Notes under the pieces: generated by a model
Told to the model about the DNA's origin: nothing
The model's database searches: none
Seen by the model: only the letters and a program-made list of their open reading frames with translations
Shown here: piece after piece, positions 34,672 through 43,135 of the stretch
Numbering within the stretch: position 1 is the first letter of the stretch
Layout of the letters: each line of letters opens with the position of its first letter
Source: Saccharothrix sp. ALI-22-I
Lineage (GTDB): Bacteria > Actinomycetota > Actinomycetes > Mycobacteriales > Pseudonocardiaceae
Reading direction: 5' to 3'
Assembly (NCBI RefSeq): GCF_001984175.1
Contig: NZ_MTQP01000041.1
Coordinates: 1-64,000 of the forward strand
Length of the DNA stretch: 64,000 nucleotides
Position numbers and translations under genes: made by a program

Positions 34672-35928
34672 TAGATCCGGCTGGAGTTTCAGCCGAAATG
34701 GTGTCCGAGAGGGTTCCGTCCGGTTGCGGTGCAGGACGATCTTCGCGTCGTCCGCCACGTAGTAGTTCTGCACCGAGTAGGCGATCGTGGCGAAGTCGAG
34801 CGTGCCGTCACCGTTGAAGTCGCCCGTCGCGATGCGCGCCACCGAATCGTCCGCCACCCGCCACTTGGCCCAGACGCCGTTCGCGGCGTCGATCGCCTTG
34901 TAGTACATCACGCCCTGCCACGGCCACGGCCCGCGCAACGCCACCAGGAACTCGTCGTCACCGTCACCGTCGAAGTCGGCGCACACGACCTGGTGACCCG
35001 GCCCCTCGCCGTTCTCGTTGGGGTCGCCGAAGACGTCGAGCAGCGTCCGGTTCCAGCCCGAGTCGTCCTTCGTGTACACGGCGACCGTGTTGCCGTGGAA
35101 GGGCTCGATCGCCGCGACGTAGGCCATCGGGTCGTCACCCAGGCGGCCCGCGTCCAAGTCCCCGGAGCCGCGGAAACCCGTCCGCGCGAACTGAGTGCGC
35201 TCACCCTCGCCGATCAGCGTCGACCTCCACTCACCCGCCTCGTCGTCGTAGCGCAGCCACGTGACGCCCTCGTCGGAGGCGAACAGCAGCGAATCGCGGT
35301 CCGAGTCGGGGATCAGGCCCTTCTTCTTCTCGGCGCCGTGGATCATCCGGAAGTGGCTGTCGTCGATGACGGTCATCGGCCACTCGGTCGCGTTCCGCAC
35401 GTCATCCGGTTCGGTGAACAGCACCACCGGGAGCACCGCGTGCACGTCGGCCTTCGCCACGATCGGCACGCCCACGATCTCCAGACGGTCGGTTCGGGTG
35501 AAGTGGCCGGCGCGCAGCCGGTGCATGCCGGTCGCGCGACCGACGTAGTGCCTGCGCCAGCGGTCGTCGTGCTTGTCCGCCGCGCCGGGGTGCTCGATCC
35601 AGTCAATCTTGCCGCCGGCCTCGTCCGGGTCGACGATGGTGCCGATCGGGCCGTACAGCTCGTAGCAGACGATGGCATCCGGCGTGCCGTCGCCGGTGAT
35701 GTCGGCCCAGTCCGCGCCGACGGGCATCCGGAAGCCGTCGGCCATCAGCCGCTTCGGCCAGCTCGGCGCGTTCTGGTACCAGTAGATCTCGCCCAGCCGC
35801 AGGCCGTAGCCGAACAGGTCGGGCCGGCCGTCGCCGTCGATGTCGGGTGCTTCGAGCCAGTAGCCGTCGCGCAGCTGGTCGGCGACGATCTCGCCTTCGA
35901 AGTGCGGTGCGATGATGCGGTCGTGCAC
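34657..35928 (-). CDS. seven-bladed propeller protein homologous to the catalytic part of aldos-2-ulose dehydratase (AUDH)
   Basis: About 423 residues of FG-GAP/VCBS-like blades with calcium-loop motifs DIDGDGRPDLFGYG, DFDGDGDDEFLVALRG and DFNGDGTLDFATIAYS. Beyond generic repeats it shares specific blocks with fungal AUDH as I recall that sequence: RDGYWLEAPDIDG, GMHRLRAGHFTRTDRLEIVG, EPFHGNTVAVYTKD, HQVVCADFDGDGDDEFLVA. AUDH converts 1,5-anhydro-D-fructose (or glucosone) through ascopyrone M to microthecin (or cortalcerone). No signal peptide, so probably cytoplasmic. GTG at 35928 chosen because AGGAGG lies eight bases upstream; GTG at 35937 overlaps that site. Last gene of the operon. Confidence 0.75.
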   Translation of the reverse strand: MHDRIIAPHFEGEIVADQLRDGYWLEAPDIDGDGRPDLFGYGLRLGEIYWYQNAPSWPKRLMADGFRMPVGADWADITGDGTPDAIVCYELYGPIGTIVDPDEAGGKIDWIEHPGAADKHDDRWRRHYVGRATGMHRLRAGHFTRTDRLEIVGVPIVAKADVHAVLPVVLFTEPDDVRNATEWPMTVIDDSHFRMIHGAEKKKGLIPDSDRDSLLFASDEGVTWLRYDDEAGEWRSTLIGEGERTQFARTGFRGSGDLDAGRLGDDPMAYVAAIEPFHGNTVAVYTKDDSGWNRTLLDVFGDPNENGEGPGHQVVCADFDGDGDDEFLVALRGPWPWQGVMYYKAIDAANGVWAKWRVADDSVARIATGDFNGDGTLDFATIAYSVQNYYVADDAKIVLHRNRTEPSRTPFRLKLQPDLPHGE

Positions 35929-35953
35929 GTCGATCACCTCCTGGTGCGCCGGT

Positions 35954-36670
35954 TCAGGGCAGCTGGTGGTACTCCAGGGCGAGCCACACGCAGTCGGTGT
36001 CGGCCCGGTACTGGTGCCACGGGTAGACGAACGCGCCCTCGTCGGTCCGGCTGCAGAACGGCACGGGCGTCGTGTAGCCCTCGCCCATCACCACGTCCTC
36101 GACCAGCGTGGCGTGGTCTTGGGCGCGGAACTTCTGCATCCGGCCCACGCCGACCACCTGCGTGTGGACCTCGATGAAGTCGTGCAGCACGTGGATGCCG
36201 CAGTCGGTGCCGGCGGGCGCGAACCACAGGTTGGCCCGCAGCTCGAACGCGCGCGGCCCGGACGGCCCGCCGCCCAGAGCCTGGCCGGGGTCGAACTCGA
36301 CCACGTCGAGCACGTCCTGCGGTCCCCTCCACAGCGGTGTGTCGACCGGGAACTGCGTGCCGGGGCCGACGTGCTCGCCCACGACGTCACCCAGCCGCAC
36401 CCACTCCGGCTCGTCGACGATCTCCGCTGTCGGTGCCGCCTCGTCGTCGAGCTTGAGCACCAGCAGCGACTCCGCCCGCGAGACGGTCGTGTCGACCAGG
36501 ATCGTGGAGGAGAACGCCGGGAGCGGTCGGCGCGGTTCCAGGGCCGTCCACGCGGGCGTCGTGCCGGTGTTGACCACGATCGCCCGGCCTTCGACGTGGA
36601 GGTCGCGGGCGGCGCGCACGTACTCGCCGCTCACGAAGCGGTTCTCGGTCAGGGGCGCGGTGGTGGTCAT
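35954..36670 (-). CDS. cupin-domain protein homologous to the C-terminal cupin part of AUDH
   Basis: 238 residues, two-half jelly-roll. Seen: metal-site-like HVLHDFIEVHTQVVGVGRMQ around residues 160-180 and closing FVYPWHQYRADTDCVWLALE. These correspond to the HNHVEAS...EIHACI and YPWHAWLAG...VWVAFEF blocks of the fungal AUDH cupin region as I recall it. In the fungus, propeller and cupins form one chain; here they are separate adjacent genes, 16-25 bases apart depending on the start chosen for the propeller. Its ATG overlaps the epimerase stop (ATGA). An isomerase or dehydratase function is inferred by homology only. Confidence 0.7.
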   Translation of the reverse strand: MTTTAPLTENRFVSGEYVRAARDLHVEGRAIVVNTGTTPAWTALEPRRPLPAFSSTILVDTTVSRAESLLVLKLDDEAAPTAEIVDEPEWVRLGDVVGEHVGPGTQFPVDTPLWRGPQDVLDVVEFDPGQALGGGPSGPRAFELRANLWFAPAGTDCGIHVLHDFIEVHTQVVGVGRMQKFRAQDHATLVEDVVMGEGYTTPVPFCSRTDEGAFVYPWHQYRADTDCVWLALEYHQLP

Positions 36671-37836
36671 ACCGCCACCAGGTCGGCCGTGGGTGTGCTG
36701 CCCGGCACGAACGGCTGCACGGCCGGGCCATCGCCGAAGTAGTGCGCCAGGGCCGCGATCGTGCGCACGCTCGCGTGCCCGTCGCCGTACGGGTTGGCGG
36801 CGTCGGCCATCCGCTCGTAGTGCACCGGGTCGCGCAGCAGCCCGATGACCGAGTCGGCCACGCCCTCGGTGGTGCGGCCGACGAGCTGCGCGGTGCCGAC
36901 CGCGATCGCCTCGGGCCGTTCGGTGATGTCCCGCAGCACCAGGGTGGGTTTGCCCAGTGCCGGCCCCTCCTCCTCGGCGCCGCTGCTGTCGGACACGATG
37001 ATGTCCGCGCGCCGCATGAGCTTGGTGAAGCATAAGTAGGGCAACGGGTCGACGATGGTCAGGTTGGGCAGGTCCGCGATCTCCGGCAGCAGCGCGTCGC
37101 GCACGGCCGGGTTGCGATGCAGCGGCACGACCACCCGCACGTCCTGCTCCTGCGCGATCCGGCGCAGCGCCGCGCCGATCTGGGGCAGCATCCGCCACGA
37201 CTCGCGCCGGTGCGCGGACGCCAGCACGATCCGGCGGGGGTCGTCGTCGAGGTCGGCCAGCGCGCGGGCGCCGTAGTCCGCCGCGGACGTGCCCGCCCAC
37301 CGCAGCGCGTCGATCACCGTGTTGCCGGTGACCACGATCCGGTCCGGCCGCACACCCTCGCGGATGAGGTTGGCGCCGCTCACGGGTGTCGGCGCCAGGT
37401 GCAGGTCGGAGATCTGCGCGACGAGCCGGCGGTTGGCCTCCTCAGGGAACGGGGAGTGCAGGTCGCCGCTGCGCAGGCCGGCCTCGACGTGCACCACCGG
37501 GATCTGCTGGTGGAAGGCGCCGATCGCGCCCGCCAGGGTGGTCGCGGTATCGCCGTGCACCATGGCCGCGTCGCAGCCCAACCCGGGTAAGACCTTCTCC
37601 AGTCCTTCGATGACCTTGTGGGTGACCCGCGAGAGGGTCTGCTTGTCGGACATGACGGCCAGGTCGATGTCGGGCCGCAGGTCGAACGCGGCCAGCGTGT
37701 CGTCCAGCATCTGCCGGTGCTGACCGGTGGACACGACCACGGGCCGGAAGCGCGGGTCGGCGTCCAGCGCCCGGATCACGGGCGCGAACTTGATCGCTTC
37801 GGGACGGGTTCCGAGGATTACGGCTACCGATCGCAT
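36667..37836 (-). CDS. wecB: non-hydrolysing UDP-N-acetylglucosamine 2-epimerase
   Basis: 389 residues, normal length for WecB/MnaA. Seen: VAVILGTRPEAIKFAPVIRA, VVVSTGQHRQMLDDTL, MVHGDTATTLAGAIGAFHQQ, VVHVEAGLRSGDLHSPFPEE, VLASAHRRESW, VVPLHRNPAVRDALL, VSDSSGAEEEGPALGKPTLV, LRDITERPEA. The enzyme makes UDP-ManNAc through a bound 2-acetamidoglucal plus UDP intermediate. There is no UDP-ManNAc dehydrogenase or glycosyltransferase alongside it, so cell-wall or capsule synthesis is not suggested by context. Overlaps the cupin gene by four bases; 98 bases separate it from the FAD oxidase gene. Confidence 0.9.
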   Translation of the reverse strand: MRSVAVILGTRPEAIKFAPVIRALDADPRFRPVVVSTGQHRQMLDDTLAAFDLRPDIDLAVMSDKQTLSRVTHKVIEGLEKVLPGLGCDAAMVHGDTATTLAGAIGAFHQQIPVVHVEAGLRSGDLHSPFPEEANRRLVAQISDLHLAPTPVSGANLIREGVRPDRIVVTGNTVIDALRWAGTSAADYGARALADLDDDPRRIVLASAHRRESWRMLPQIGAALRRIAQEQDVRVVVPLHRNPAVRDALLPEIADLPNLTIVDPLPYLCFTKLMRRADIIVSDSSGAEEEGPALGKPTLVLRDITERPEAIAVGTAQLVGRTTEGVADSVIGLLRDPVHYERMADAANPYGDGHASVRTIAALAHYFGDGPAVQPFVPGSTPTADLVAV

Positions 37837-37934
37837 GGGAGGAAACCCCTCTCTTCGATGTGGTGGGAGCGTGTGGACAGCACGTGCCCGACCGCCCCGG
37901 GTGAGGGCGACGACGGGTGTGGGGAGTTCCGGGG

Positions 37935-39605
37935 TCAGCGCGCGGGTTGGATCGACAGCGCGTGCCGGAAGTGGTCGGCCGGATCCCAGCGTTTCTTGAC
38001 CTGCTGCAGCCGCGGGTAGTTCTCCCGGTAGTACAACGCCTGCCAGGGCACGCCGGAGCGGTTGAACTCCGGTGCGGCGACGTCGTTGTCCGGGTAGTTG
38101 ATGTAGCAACCGTCGGCGTGGTCGCCGGGCACGGGCACGCCGCCGGTCGCGGCGAACATGCCGCGGTAGGTCTCCCGCGCCCAGGTGATGTGGAAGTCGT
38201 CGTCCTCGGCGGAGTTCCAGAAGGTCTGCAGGCACATCTTGAACGCTGAGTCCCGCTGGGCGTGCGCGGTCGCGCCGCGCTCGGGCGCGTTCACCCGGCC
38301 ACCGAAGGACAGCAGCACCAGCATGGTGTCCGGGTTGGTGAAGTCCTCGCCGGTCATGCCGCGGTAGAGCGCCGCGCACTGCTCGTCGTCGAACGCCTTG
38401 CGCAGGTAGGCGGACTTGTGCACCCCGCGCGAGGTGGGATCGGTGATGGTGGGGTTGTTGGTGCCCACCAGACGGGCGGCCTGCAACCACGGCAGTTCGC
38501 GTGGCTCTCCCAGGTCGATCGGGAGCTTCCCCAGTTCACCGATCGGGGCCTTCGCCGGCCGCGGTCGGGCCGCCACGCCCTCGGTGATGGCGGCGAGGTA
38601 GTCGTCGAGCATCCGGCGGGCGTTCGGCGCGGTCGCGTCCACCTGGGTGAACATGCCCATGCTGCCGTGCGCGCGGTGGCTGACGTTGAACAGGCTGGAC
38701 ACCGCGGTGGTCGCGGCACCGGGGTCGGCGTTACGCTCATGCCACGTGCCGAAGTTCTGCACGAGCCGGGTGAACGACGCCTGGTCCAGTTCGTCCCAGT
38801 CGAACTCGACCGCGCTGACGAGCACGGTGGAGGGCGGGGACACGAGTTGGTCCGCGGGGTCCGTGTCGTGCGCGTCCGGGGAGCGGAACCAGTACCGGGT
38901 GATCACGCCGAAGTTGCCGCCGCCCGCGCCGGTGTGGCCCCACCAGAGGTCGCGGTTGGGGTCGTCGGCCTCGCGGGTCGCCACGACGGTCCGCACGCCG
39001 CCGCGCTCGTCGACCGTCACGACCTCCACCGCGTAGAGGTGATCGACGGTCAGGCCGTGCGCTCGGGAGAGCAGTCCGTACCCGCCGCCCGCGACGTGGC
39101 CCGCGATGCCGACGCTCCAGCAGACGCCGCCGGGGATCGTGACGTGCCAACCCTTGTACAGCGCCTCGTAGACGTTGGTGAGCCGCGCCCCGGACTGCAC
39201 GCAGAACGCGCGCATCCGCTCGTCGTAGTACACGTCGGTCATCGCCGAGACGTCGAGGATGACCTCGATCTCCGGGTTGCAGACGAAATCTGAGAAGCAG
39301 TGGCCGCCACCGCGCACGGACACCCGCTTGCCGGCCCGGACGGCGTCGCGCACGGCGTTCTCCGCGTCAGCGGTGGAGGTGATCAGCTTGACGTACTCGG
39401 GACGGGCGACGAACCGCTGGTTGTTGCCCGTCATCAGGTCGGGGTAGCGGGGGTCGCCCGGCCGCACGACCGGACCGGGCGGGACGGCCGTCGCCGTCCC
39501 CGGCTCGGCAACGGCCGTTGGGATCGTGGTCCCTGCCGCCGCACCTCCCAAGAGTGCGGCGGCGCCGGATAAGACGGACCGGCGCGTCAAGCCGTTGTCG
39601 CGCAT
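37935..39605 (-). CDS. secreted berberine-bridge-type FAD oxidase (bicovalent flavin)
   Basis: 556 residues. Twin-arginine signal LTRRSVLSGAAALLGGAAAG. FAD-binding PCMH domain (about 65-240): the 8-alpha-histidyl site in SVRGGGHCFSDF and the 6-S-cysteinyl site in VTIPGGVCWSVGIAGHVAGG, then GAGGGNFGVITRYWF. C-terminal BBE motif YYRENYPRLQQVKKRWDPAD. Relatives include glucooligosaccharide oxidases and antibiotic-tailoring oxidases such as AknOx and TamL, which oxidise sugar or ketol hydroxyls with oxygen, making hydrogen peroxide. It lies between the MFS exporter and the epimerase genes on the same strand, so it may oxidise the exported product outside the membrane. Confidence 0.88.
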   Translation of the reverse strand: MRDNGLTRRSVLSGAAALLGGAAAGTTIPTAVAEPGTATAVPPGPVVRPGDPRYPDLMTGNNQRFVARPEYVKLITSTADAENAVRDAVRAGKRVSVRGGGHCFSDFVCNPEIEVILDVSAMTDVYYDERMRAFCVQSGARLTNVYEALYKGWHVTIPGGVCWSVGIAGHVAGGGYGLLSRAHGLTVDHLYAVEVVTVDERGGVRTVVATREADDPNRDLWWGHTGAGGGNFGVITRYWFRSPDAHDTDPADQLVSPPSTVLVSAVEFDWDELDQASFTRLVQNFGTWHERNADPGAATTAVSSLFNVSHRAHGSMGMFTQVDATAPNARRMLDDYLAAITEGVAARPRPAKAPIGELGKLPIDLGEPRELPWLQAARLVGTNNPTITDPTSRGVHKSAYLRKAFDDEQCAALYRGMTGEDFTNPDTMLVLLSFGGRVNAPERGATAHAQRDSAFKMCLQTFWNSAEDDDFHITWARETYRGMFAATGGVPVPGDHADGCYINYPDNDVAAPEFNRSGVPWQALYYRENYPRLQQVKKRWDPADHFRHALSIQPAR

Positions 39606-39642
39606 GTCTGCTCCAATCTCCCGTTTCTTTCGTCCTTCGTGG

Positions 39643-40812
39643 TCAGATGTGCACCGGCACCGGTGCGGCGGCCTTGCGCCGGTCGAGTCGGTGCGCGGTG
39701 GCGGCCACCGCGAGCCCCGACAGGGCGAGCAGCCCGCCGACCCAGTTCGGCGCGGTGTAGCCCAGCCCGCCGTCGATGGCCGCTCCGCCGAGCCACGCGC
39801 CCAGGGCGTTGCCCAGGTTGAACGAGGCGATGTTCGCCGCCGAGGCCAGCGCGGGCGCGCCCTCGGCCTGCTGCATGACGCGCATCTGCAGCGGTGGCAC
39901 GGTGGCGAAACCGGCCGCGCCGAACAGCAGGATGGTGACGGCCGCCTGCCATTGGCTGTGCGCGGTGAACACGAACGCGAACAGCACCGCCGCGAGCAGC
40001 GAGAGGATCACGAACAGGCTGGGCATCACGGCCCGGTCGGCTGCCCGTCCGCCCACCACGTTGCCCACGCACAGGCCCGCGCCGAACAGGATCAGCAACC
40101 AGGTCACCGCGCCGGTGGAGAACCCGGCGACCTCCGTCATCATCGGCGCTATGTAGGTGAACGACGCGAACACGCCCGCGAAGCCCAACGTGGTCATCGC
40201 CAGCGCCAGCCACACCTGGGGCCGGGCGAACGCCGCCAGCTCGCGGCGCAGGCCGCTGTCCGGTCGCGGGGTGGCGGGCACCAGCGCGGCGATACCGATC
40301 AGGCCCAGCACGCCGAGCGCGGTCACCGCCCAGAACGTCGAGCGCCAACCCCACTCCTGGCCCAGCGCGGTGCCCAGCGGGACGCCCAGCACGTTGGACA
40401 CGGTCAACCCGGTGAACATCATGGCGATGGCGCTGGCCTTGCGGTGCGGCGCCACGAGTTCGGCGGCCACCACCGACCCGATGCCGAAGAAAGCGCCGTG
40501 GCACAGCGCCGCGACCGCCCGGCCGACCATCAGCAGCGCGTAGTCGTCCGCGATCGCGCACAGCGCGTTGCCCGCGATGAACACGGCCATCAGGATCATC
40601 AGCACGGCCTTGCGGGGCAGTCGCGCGCCGGCCATGGTGACCAGCGGCGCGCCCACCACGACGCTCAACGCGTAGCCGGAGACGAGCAGCCCGGCGGAGG
40701 GGATGGACACGCCCAGGTCGGCGGCCACCTCGGGGAGCAACCCGACGATGACGAACTCGGTGGTGCCGATCCCGAACGCGCCGACGGCGAGGGCGATCAG
40801 TGCGAGCGGCAT
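39643..40812 (-). CDS. MFS drug/sugar exporter (DHA1, AraJ/NepI-like)
   Basis: 389 residues with twelve hydrophobic segments, beginning PLALIALAVGAFGIGTTEFV and including the conserved GRAVAALCHGAFFGIGSVVA and NVLGVPLGTALGQEWGWRST motifs of the chloramphenicol-resistance-like DHA1 group. The family exports sugars, nucleosides or drugs by proton antiport. It sits eight bases after the SDR stop and 37 bases before the oxidase start, inside the biosynthetic operon; product export is the likely role. Confidence 0.88.
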   Translation of the reverse strand: MPLALIALAVGAFGIGTTEFVIVGLLPEVAADLGVSIPSAGLLVSGYALSVVVGAPLVTMAGARLPRKAVLMILMAVFIAGNALCAIADDYALLMVGRAVAALCHGAFFGIGSVVAAELVAPHRKASAIAMMFTGLTVSNVLGVPLGTALGQEWGWRSTFWAVTALGVLGLIGIAALVPATPRPDSGLRRELAAFARPQVWLALAMTTLGFAGVFASFTYIAPMMTEVAGFSTGAVTWLLILFGAGLCVGNVVGGRAADRAVMPSLFVILSLLAAVLFAFVFTAHSQWQAAVTILLFGAAGFATVPPLQMRVMQQAEGAPALASAANIASFNLGNALGAWLGGAAIDGGLGYTAPNWVGGLLALSGLAVAATAHRLDRRKAAAPVPVHI

Positions 40813-40820
40813 GGTGGACC

Positions 40821-41582
40821 TCAAACCTGGCGCAGGGCGCCGCCGTCGACGGCCCACTCGGCGCCGGTGATCTGGCTCGCCAGGGGCGAGAGCAGGAAGG
40901 CGATGACGCGGGCGACGTCGTCGGGCGTGCCGAGCCGGCCGGTGGGCAGGTTGCGGACCTCGCGTACGAAGTGCTCGACCGCCTCCTCGACGGGCAGGTC
41001 GAACTGCGTCGACAGCTGTTCGGCGAACCCGCCCGGCTCGTCCCACAGCCGGGTGCGGGTGGGGCCGGGCGACACCACGTTGGAGCGCACGCCCCGGTCG
41101 CCGAACTCGCCGGCGATCACCTTGGACACGGTCAGCATCGCGGTCTTCGACGCGGCGTAGTCGACGATCGACTTGTCCGGGAAGCGGGCCGCCTCGCTGG
41201 CAACGTGCACGATGCTGCCGCCGCCGGTGTCCAGCAGTGCCGGGATGGCCACGCGGCTCATCCGCACGGCGGAGAACAGGTTGAGCTCGAAGGTCCTCAG
41301 CCACTGCTCGTCGGTGAAGTCGAGGAACCCGCTGCGGGAGTCCAGGCCGCCCACGTTGTTCACCAGGCCGTCGAGCCGGCCGTGTCGTTCGAGCACGGTG
41401 TCCACGACCGATCGCGCGGCGCCGGGATCGGTGAGGTCGGCGGCGATGCCGCCGTCCAGTGGCTTGCGGGCCACGCCGACGGCGGTCGCGCCCTCATCGG
41501 CGAGCAGTCGGACCACGGCCTCGCCGATACCGGCGGAGGCACCGGTCACCACGAAGACCTTGCCGGTCAGTTCCAGGTCCAC
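40821..41582 (-). CDS. short-chain dehydrogenase/reductase
   Basis: 253 residues. Seen: VFVVTGASAGIGEAVVRLL (cofactor), LVNNVGG in place of the usual NNAG, SIVHVASEAARFP with catalytic Ser, YAASKTA active site, and AVDGGALRQV at the end. GTG at 41582 is chosen for GGAGGAGG seven bases upstream; an upstream start at 41600 lacks one. First gene of the leftward operon and divergent from the lysR gene. It probably reduces or oxidises a carbonyl in the pathway; substrate unknown. Confidence 0.87.
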   Translation of the reverse strand: MDLELTGKVFVVTGASAGIGEAVVRLLADEGATAVGVARKPLDGGIAADLTDPGAARSVVDTVLERHGRLDGLVNNVGGLDSRSGFLDFTDEQWLRTFELNLFSAVRMSRVAIPALLDTGGGSIVHVASEAARFPDKSIVDYAASKTAMLTVSKVIAGEFGDRGVRSNVVSPGPTRTRLWDEPGGFAEQLSTQFDLPVEEAVEHFVREVRNLPTGRLGTPDDVARVIAFLLSPLASQITGAEWAVDGGALRQV

Positions 41583-41640
41583 GGCAAGCCCTCCTCCCAA
41601 GTAGTCGGTGTGTCACCCACTATTGCGAATCCGGATGAGA

Positions 41641-41674
41641 AATTCGAAGTAGAATTACTGTTCGCTGGTATAAA
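41641..41674. promoter_or_regulatory. LysR-type box and lysR promoter
   Basis: AATTC-GAAGTA-GAATT (41641-41656) is a perfect inverted repeat with 5-bp arms, fitting a T-N11-A-type LysR binding site in the short divergent region. TATAAA (41669-41674) is an obvious -10 for the lysR gene, only eight bases before its ATG and without a ribosome site, suggesting a leaderless message. Confidence 0.55.
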
Positions 41675-41682
41675 ATGGGCTT

Positions 41683-42594
41683 ATGTTTACCCTGCGTCAG
41701 TTGGAAAGCCTCACCGCAATCGTCGACGAGGGCTCGTTCACCGCCGCGGCGGACGTGCTCGGTGTGACGCAGCCCGCTCTTTCCCATCAGATCCGTCCAC
41801 TCGAACGGGCTATCGGGCTCCAGGTTTTGGAGCGCTTACCCCGCTCGGTCCGACTGACCACGGCGGGCCGAGCCTTCCTGCCCCACGCCCGTGCCGCCCT
41901 GGGCGCGGTCGACCGCGGTTCCCGCGCCGCGCGCCAGGCGGTCCAGTTGGAGGCGGCCGAACTGGGCGTGGCGACGATCTACTCGATCAGCCTCGGCGTG
42001 CTGCCGCCGGTGCTGCGCGCGTGGCGCCAGCAGCACGGGAGCACCCAGGTCCGGCTGTTCGAACACCGGCACGCGGACAACCTGCGCAACGCCATGCTGG
42101 CGGGCCAGGCCGATCTGGCGATCGGCCCCGTTCCGGTGGACTGGTCAGGTCAGATCGTGCCGCTGGGGGAGGAGGAGTTCGTCGTCGTGCTGCCGTTCGA
42201 CGACCCGGACGTCGGACCGGAGGACACCACGGTCGACCTGGCCCTGCTGGCACACCGCAGCTGGGTGCACTTCGCCCCGGACAACGGCCTGGCGGCCCTG
42301 CTGGACGAGGTGTGCGCGAGGGCGGGGTTCCAGCCCAGGGTGGCCGTGCGGGCCGAGCAGACGGCCGCCGCGCCGATCCTGGCCTCGGTGGGCCTGGGCC
42401 CCACCCTCATCCCGCTCAACGTCATCCCACCGAACTTCGACGGCCGCCTGCTGCGCCCCGACCCGCCGGTGCGCCGGACGATGTCGGTGTACACGCGGCA
42501 CGGCGACGAGCCGGTGGTCAGCGCGTTCATCTCGACGCTCATCCGTACGGTGGAACTCATTCCGAACCACCTGCGCGCGGTCCTGAAGTTCTGA
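41683..42594 (+). CDS. LysR-family regulator
   Basis: 303 residues. N-terminal HTH (1-60): FTLRQLESLTAIVDEGSFTA, AADVLGVTQPALSHQIRPLE. C-terminal substrate-binding domain from about residue 90 with ELGVATIYSISLGVLPPVLR and ILASVGLGPTLIPLNVIPPN. Divergently oriented to the SDR/MFS/oxidase/epimerase/AUDH operon, with a LysR box between, so it very probably activates that operon in response to a pathway metabolite. Confidence 0.9.
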   Translation: MFTLRQLESLTAIVDEGSFTAAADVLGVTQPALSHQIRPLERAIGLQVLERLPRSVRLTTAGRAFLPHARAALGAVDRGSRAARQAVQLEAAELGVATIYSISLGVLPPVLRAWRQQHGSTQVRLFEHRHADNLRNAMLAGQADLAIGPVPVDWSGQIVPLGEEEFVVVLPFDDPDVGPEDTTVDLALLAHRSWVHFAPDNGLAALLDEVCARAGFQPRVAVRAEQTAAAPILASVGLGPTLIPLNVIPPNFDGRLLRPDPPVRRTMSVYTRHGDEPVVSAFISTLIRTVELIPNHLRAVLKF

Positions 42595-42929
42595 GCCTCG
42601 GAACCGCTCGTTCAGGGACGAAGCTTGATGGACCGAATTCCGGGCGACAATTCGCATCGGCGGCACCTGGGGGCGCGGTATGCGATGACCTCGCGCAGTC
42701 CGGGGCGAACGGTGCGTTCGACAGCCGCCTGACCGGGCGTGCGCCGGTCGGAGGTTCGGTCCGGCCGCGCACGAGGTCCGCGTCCACTTCGGCTCAGCAT
42801 GAGTTCGATGTGGCGGGTGCTGGCGAGGTGATGACGTTCAACGCCGTGGAGCGCGCCTCGACGAGTCGTCGGTTGCCTTCAACGGCGGTTGTAGGGTGCC
42901 AAAGTCGGCCACACGGTCTGATCTGGGCG

Positions 42930-43135
42930 TCAGACTGCTGCGGATTCGTACTCGTTGATCAGTCCGCTGAGGACTGGTCGGCGACGTATCGACGTGCAGC
43001 CCGGCTTCGCGATCGGGTGGTCCGGTCGTGGTGGTGCGAGTTGTCGTGTTTGGTGGGGTCGGCGGTGGTTGTAGTGGGAGACGTAGCGGTCGAGCACCGC
43101 CTGCAGGTGGTGCTCGTTGGTGGTGACTAGTTGCC
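42930..43135 (-). pseudogene. second integrase-core transposase C-terminal remnant (IS481-like)
   Basis: Minus-strand reading EHHLQAVLDRYVSHYNHRRP, HQTRQLAPPRPDHPIAKPG, then IRRRPVLSGLINEYESAAV and stop: the exact C terminus of this transposase type. It shares 34 identical bases with the remnant at 34203-34236. The adjoining region 42595-42929 shows no supported gene. Confidence 0.7.

Noticed and set aside
34657-35928. Integrin-like or generic secreted FG-GAP adhesin
   Set aside because: No signal peptide; specific AUDH blocks and the cupin partner gene fit the enzyme better than an adhesin.
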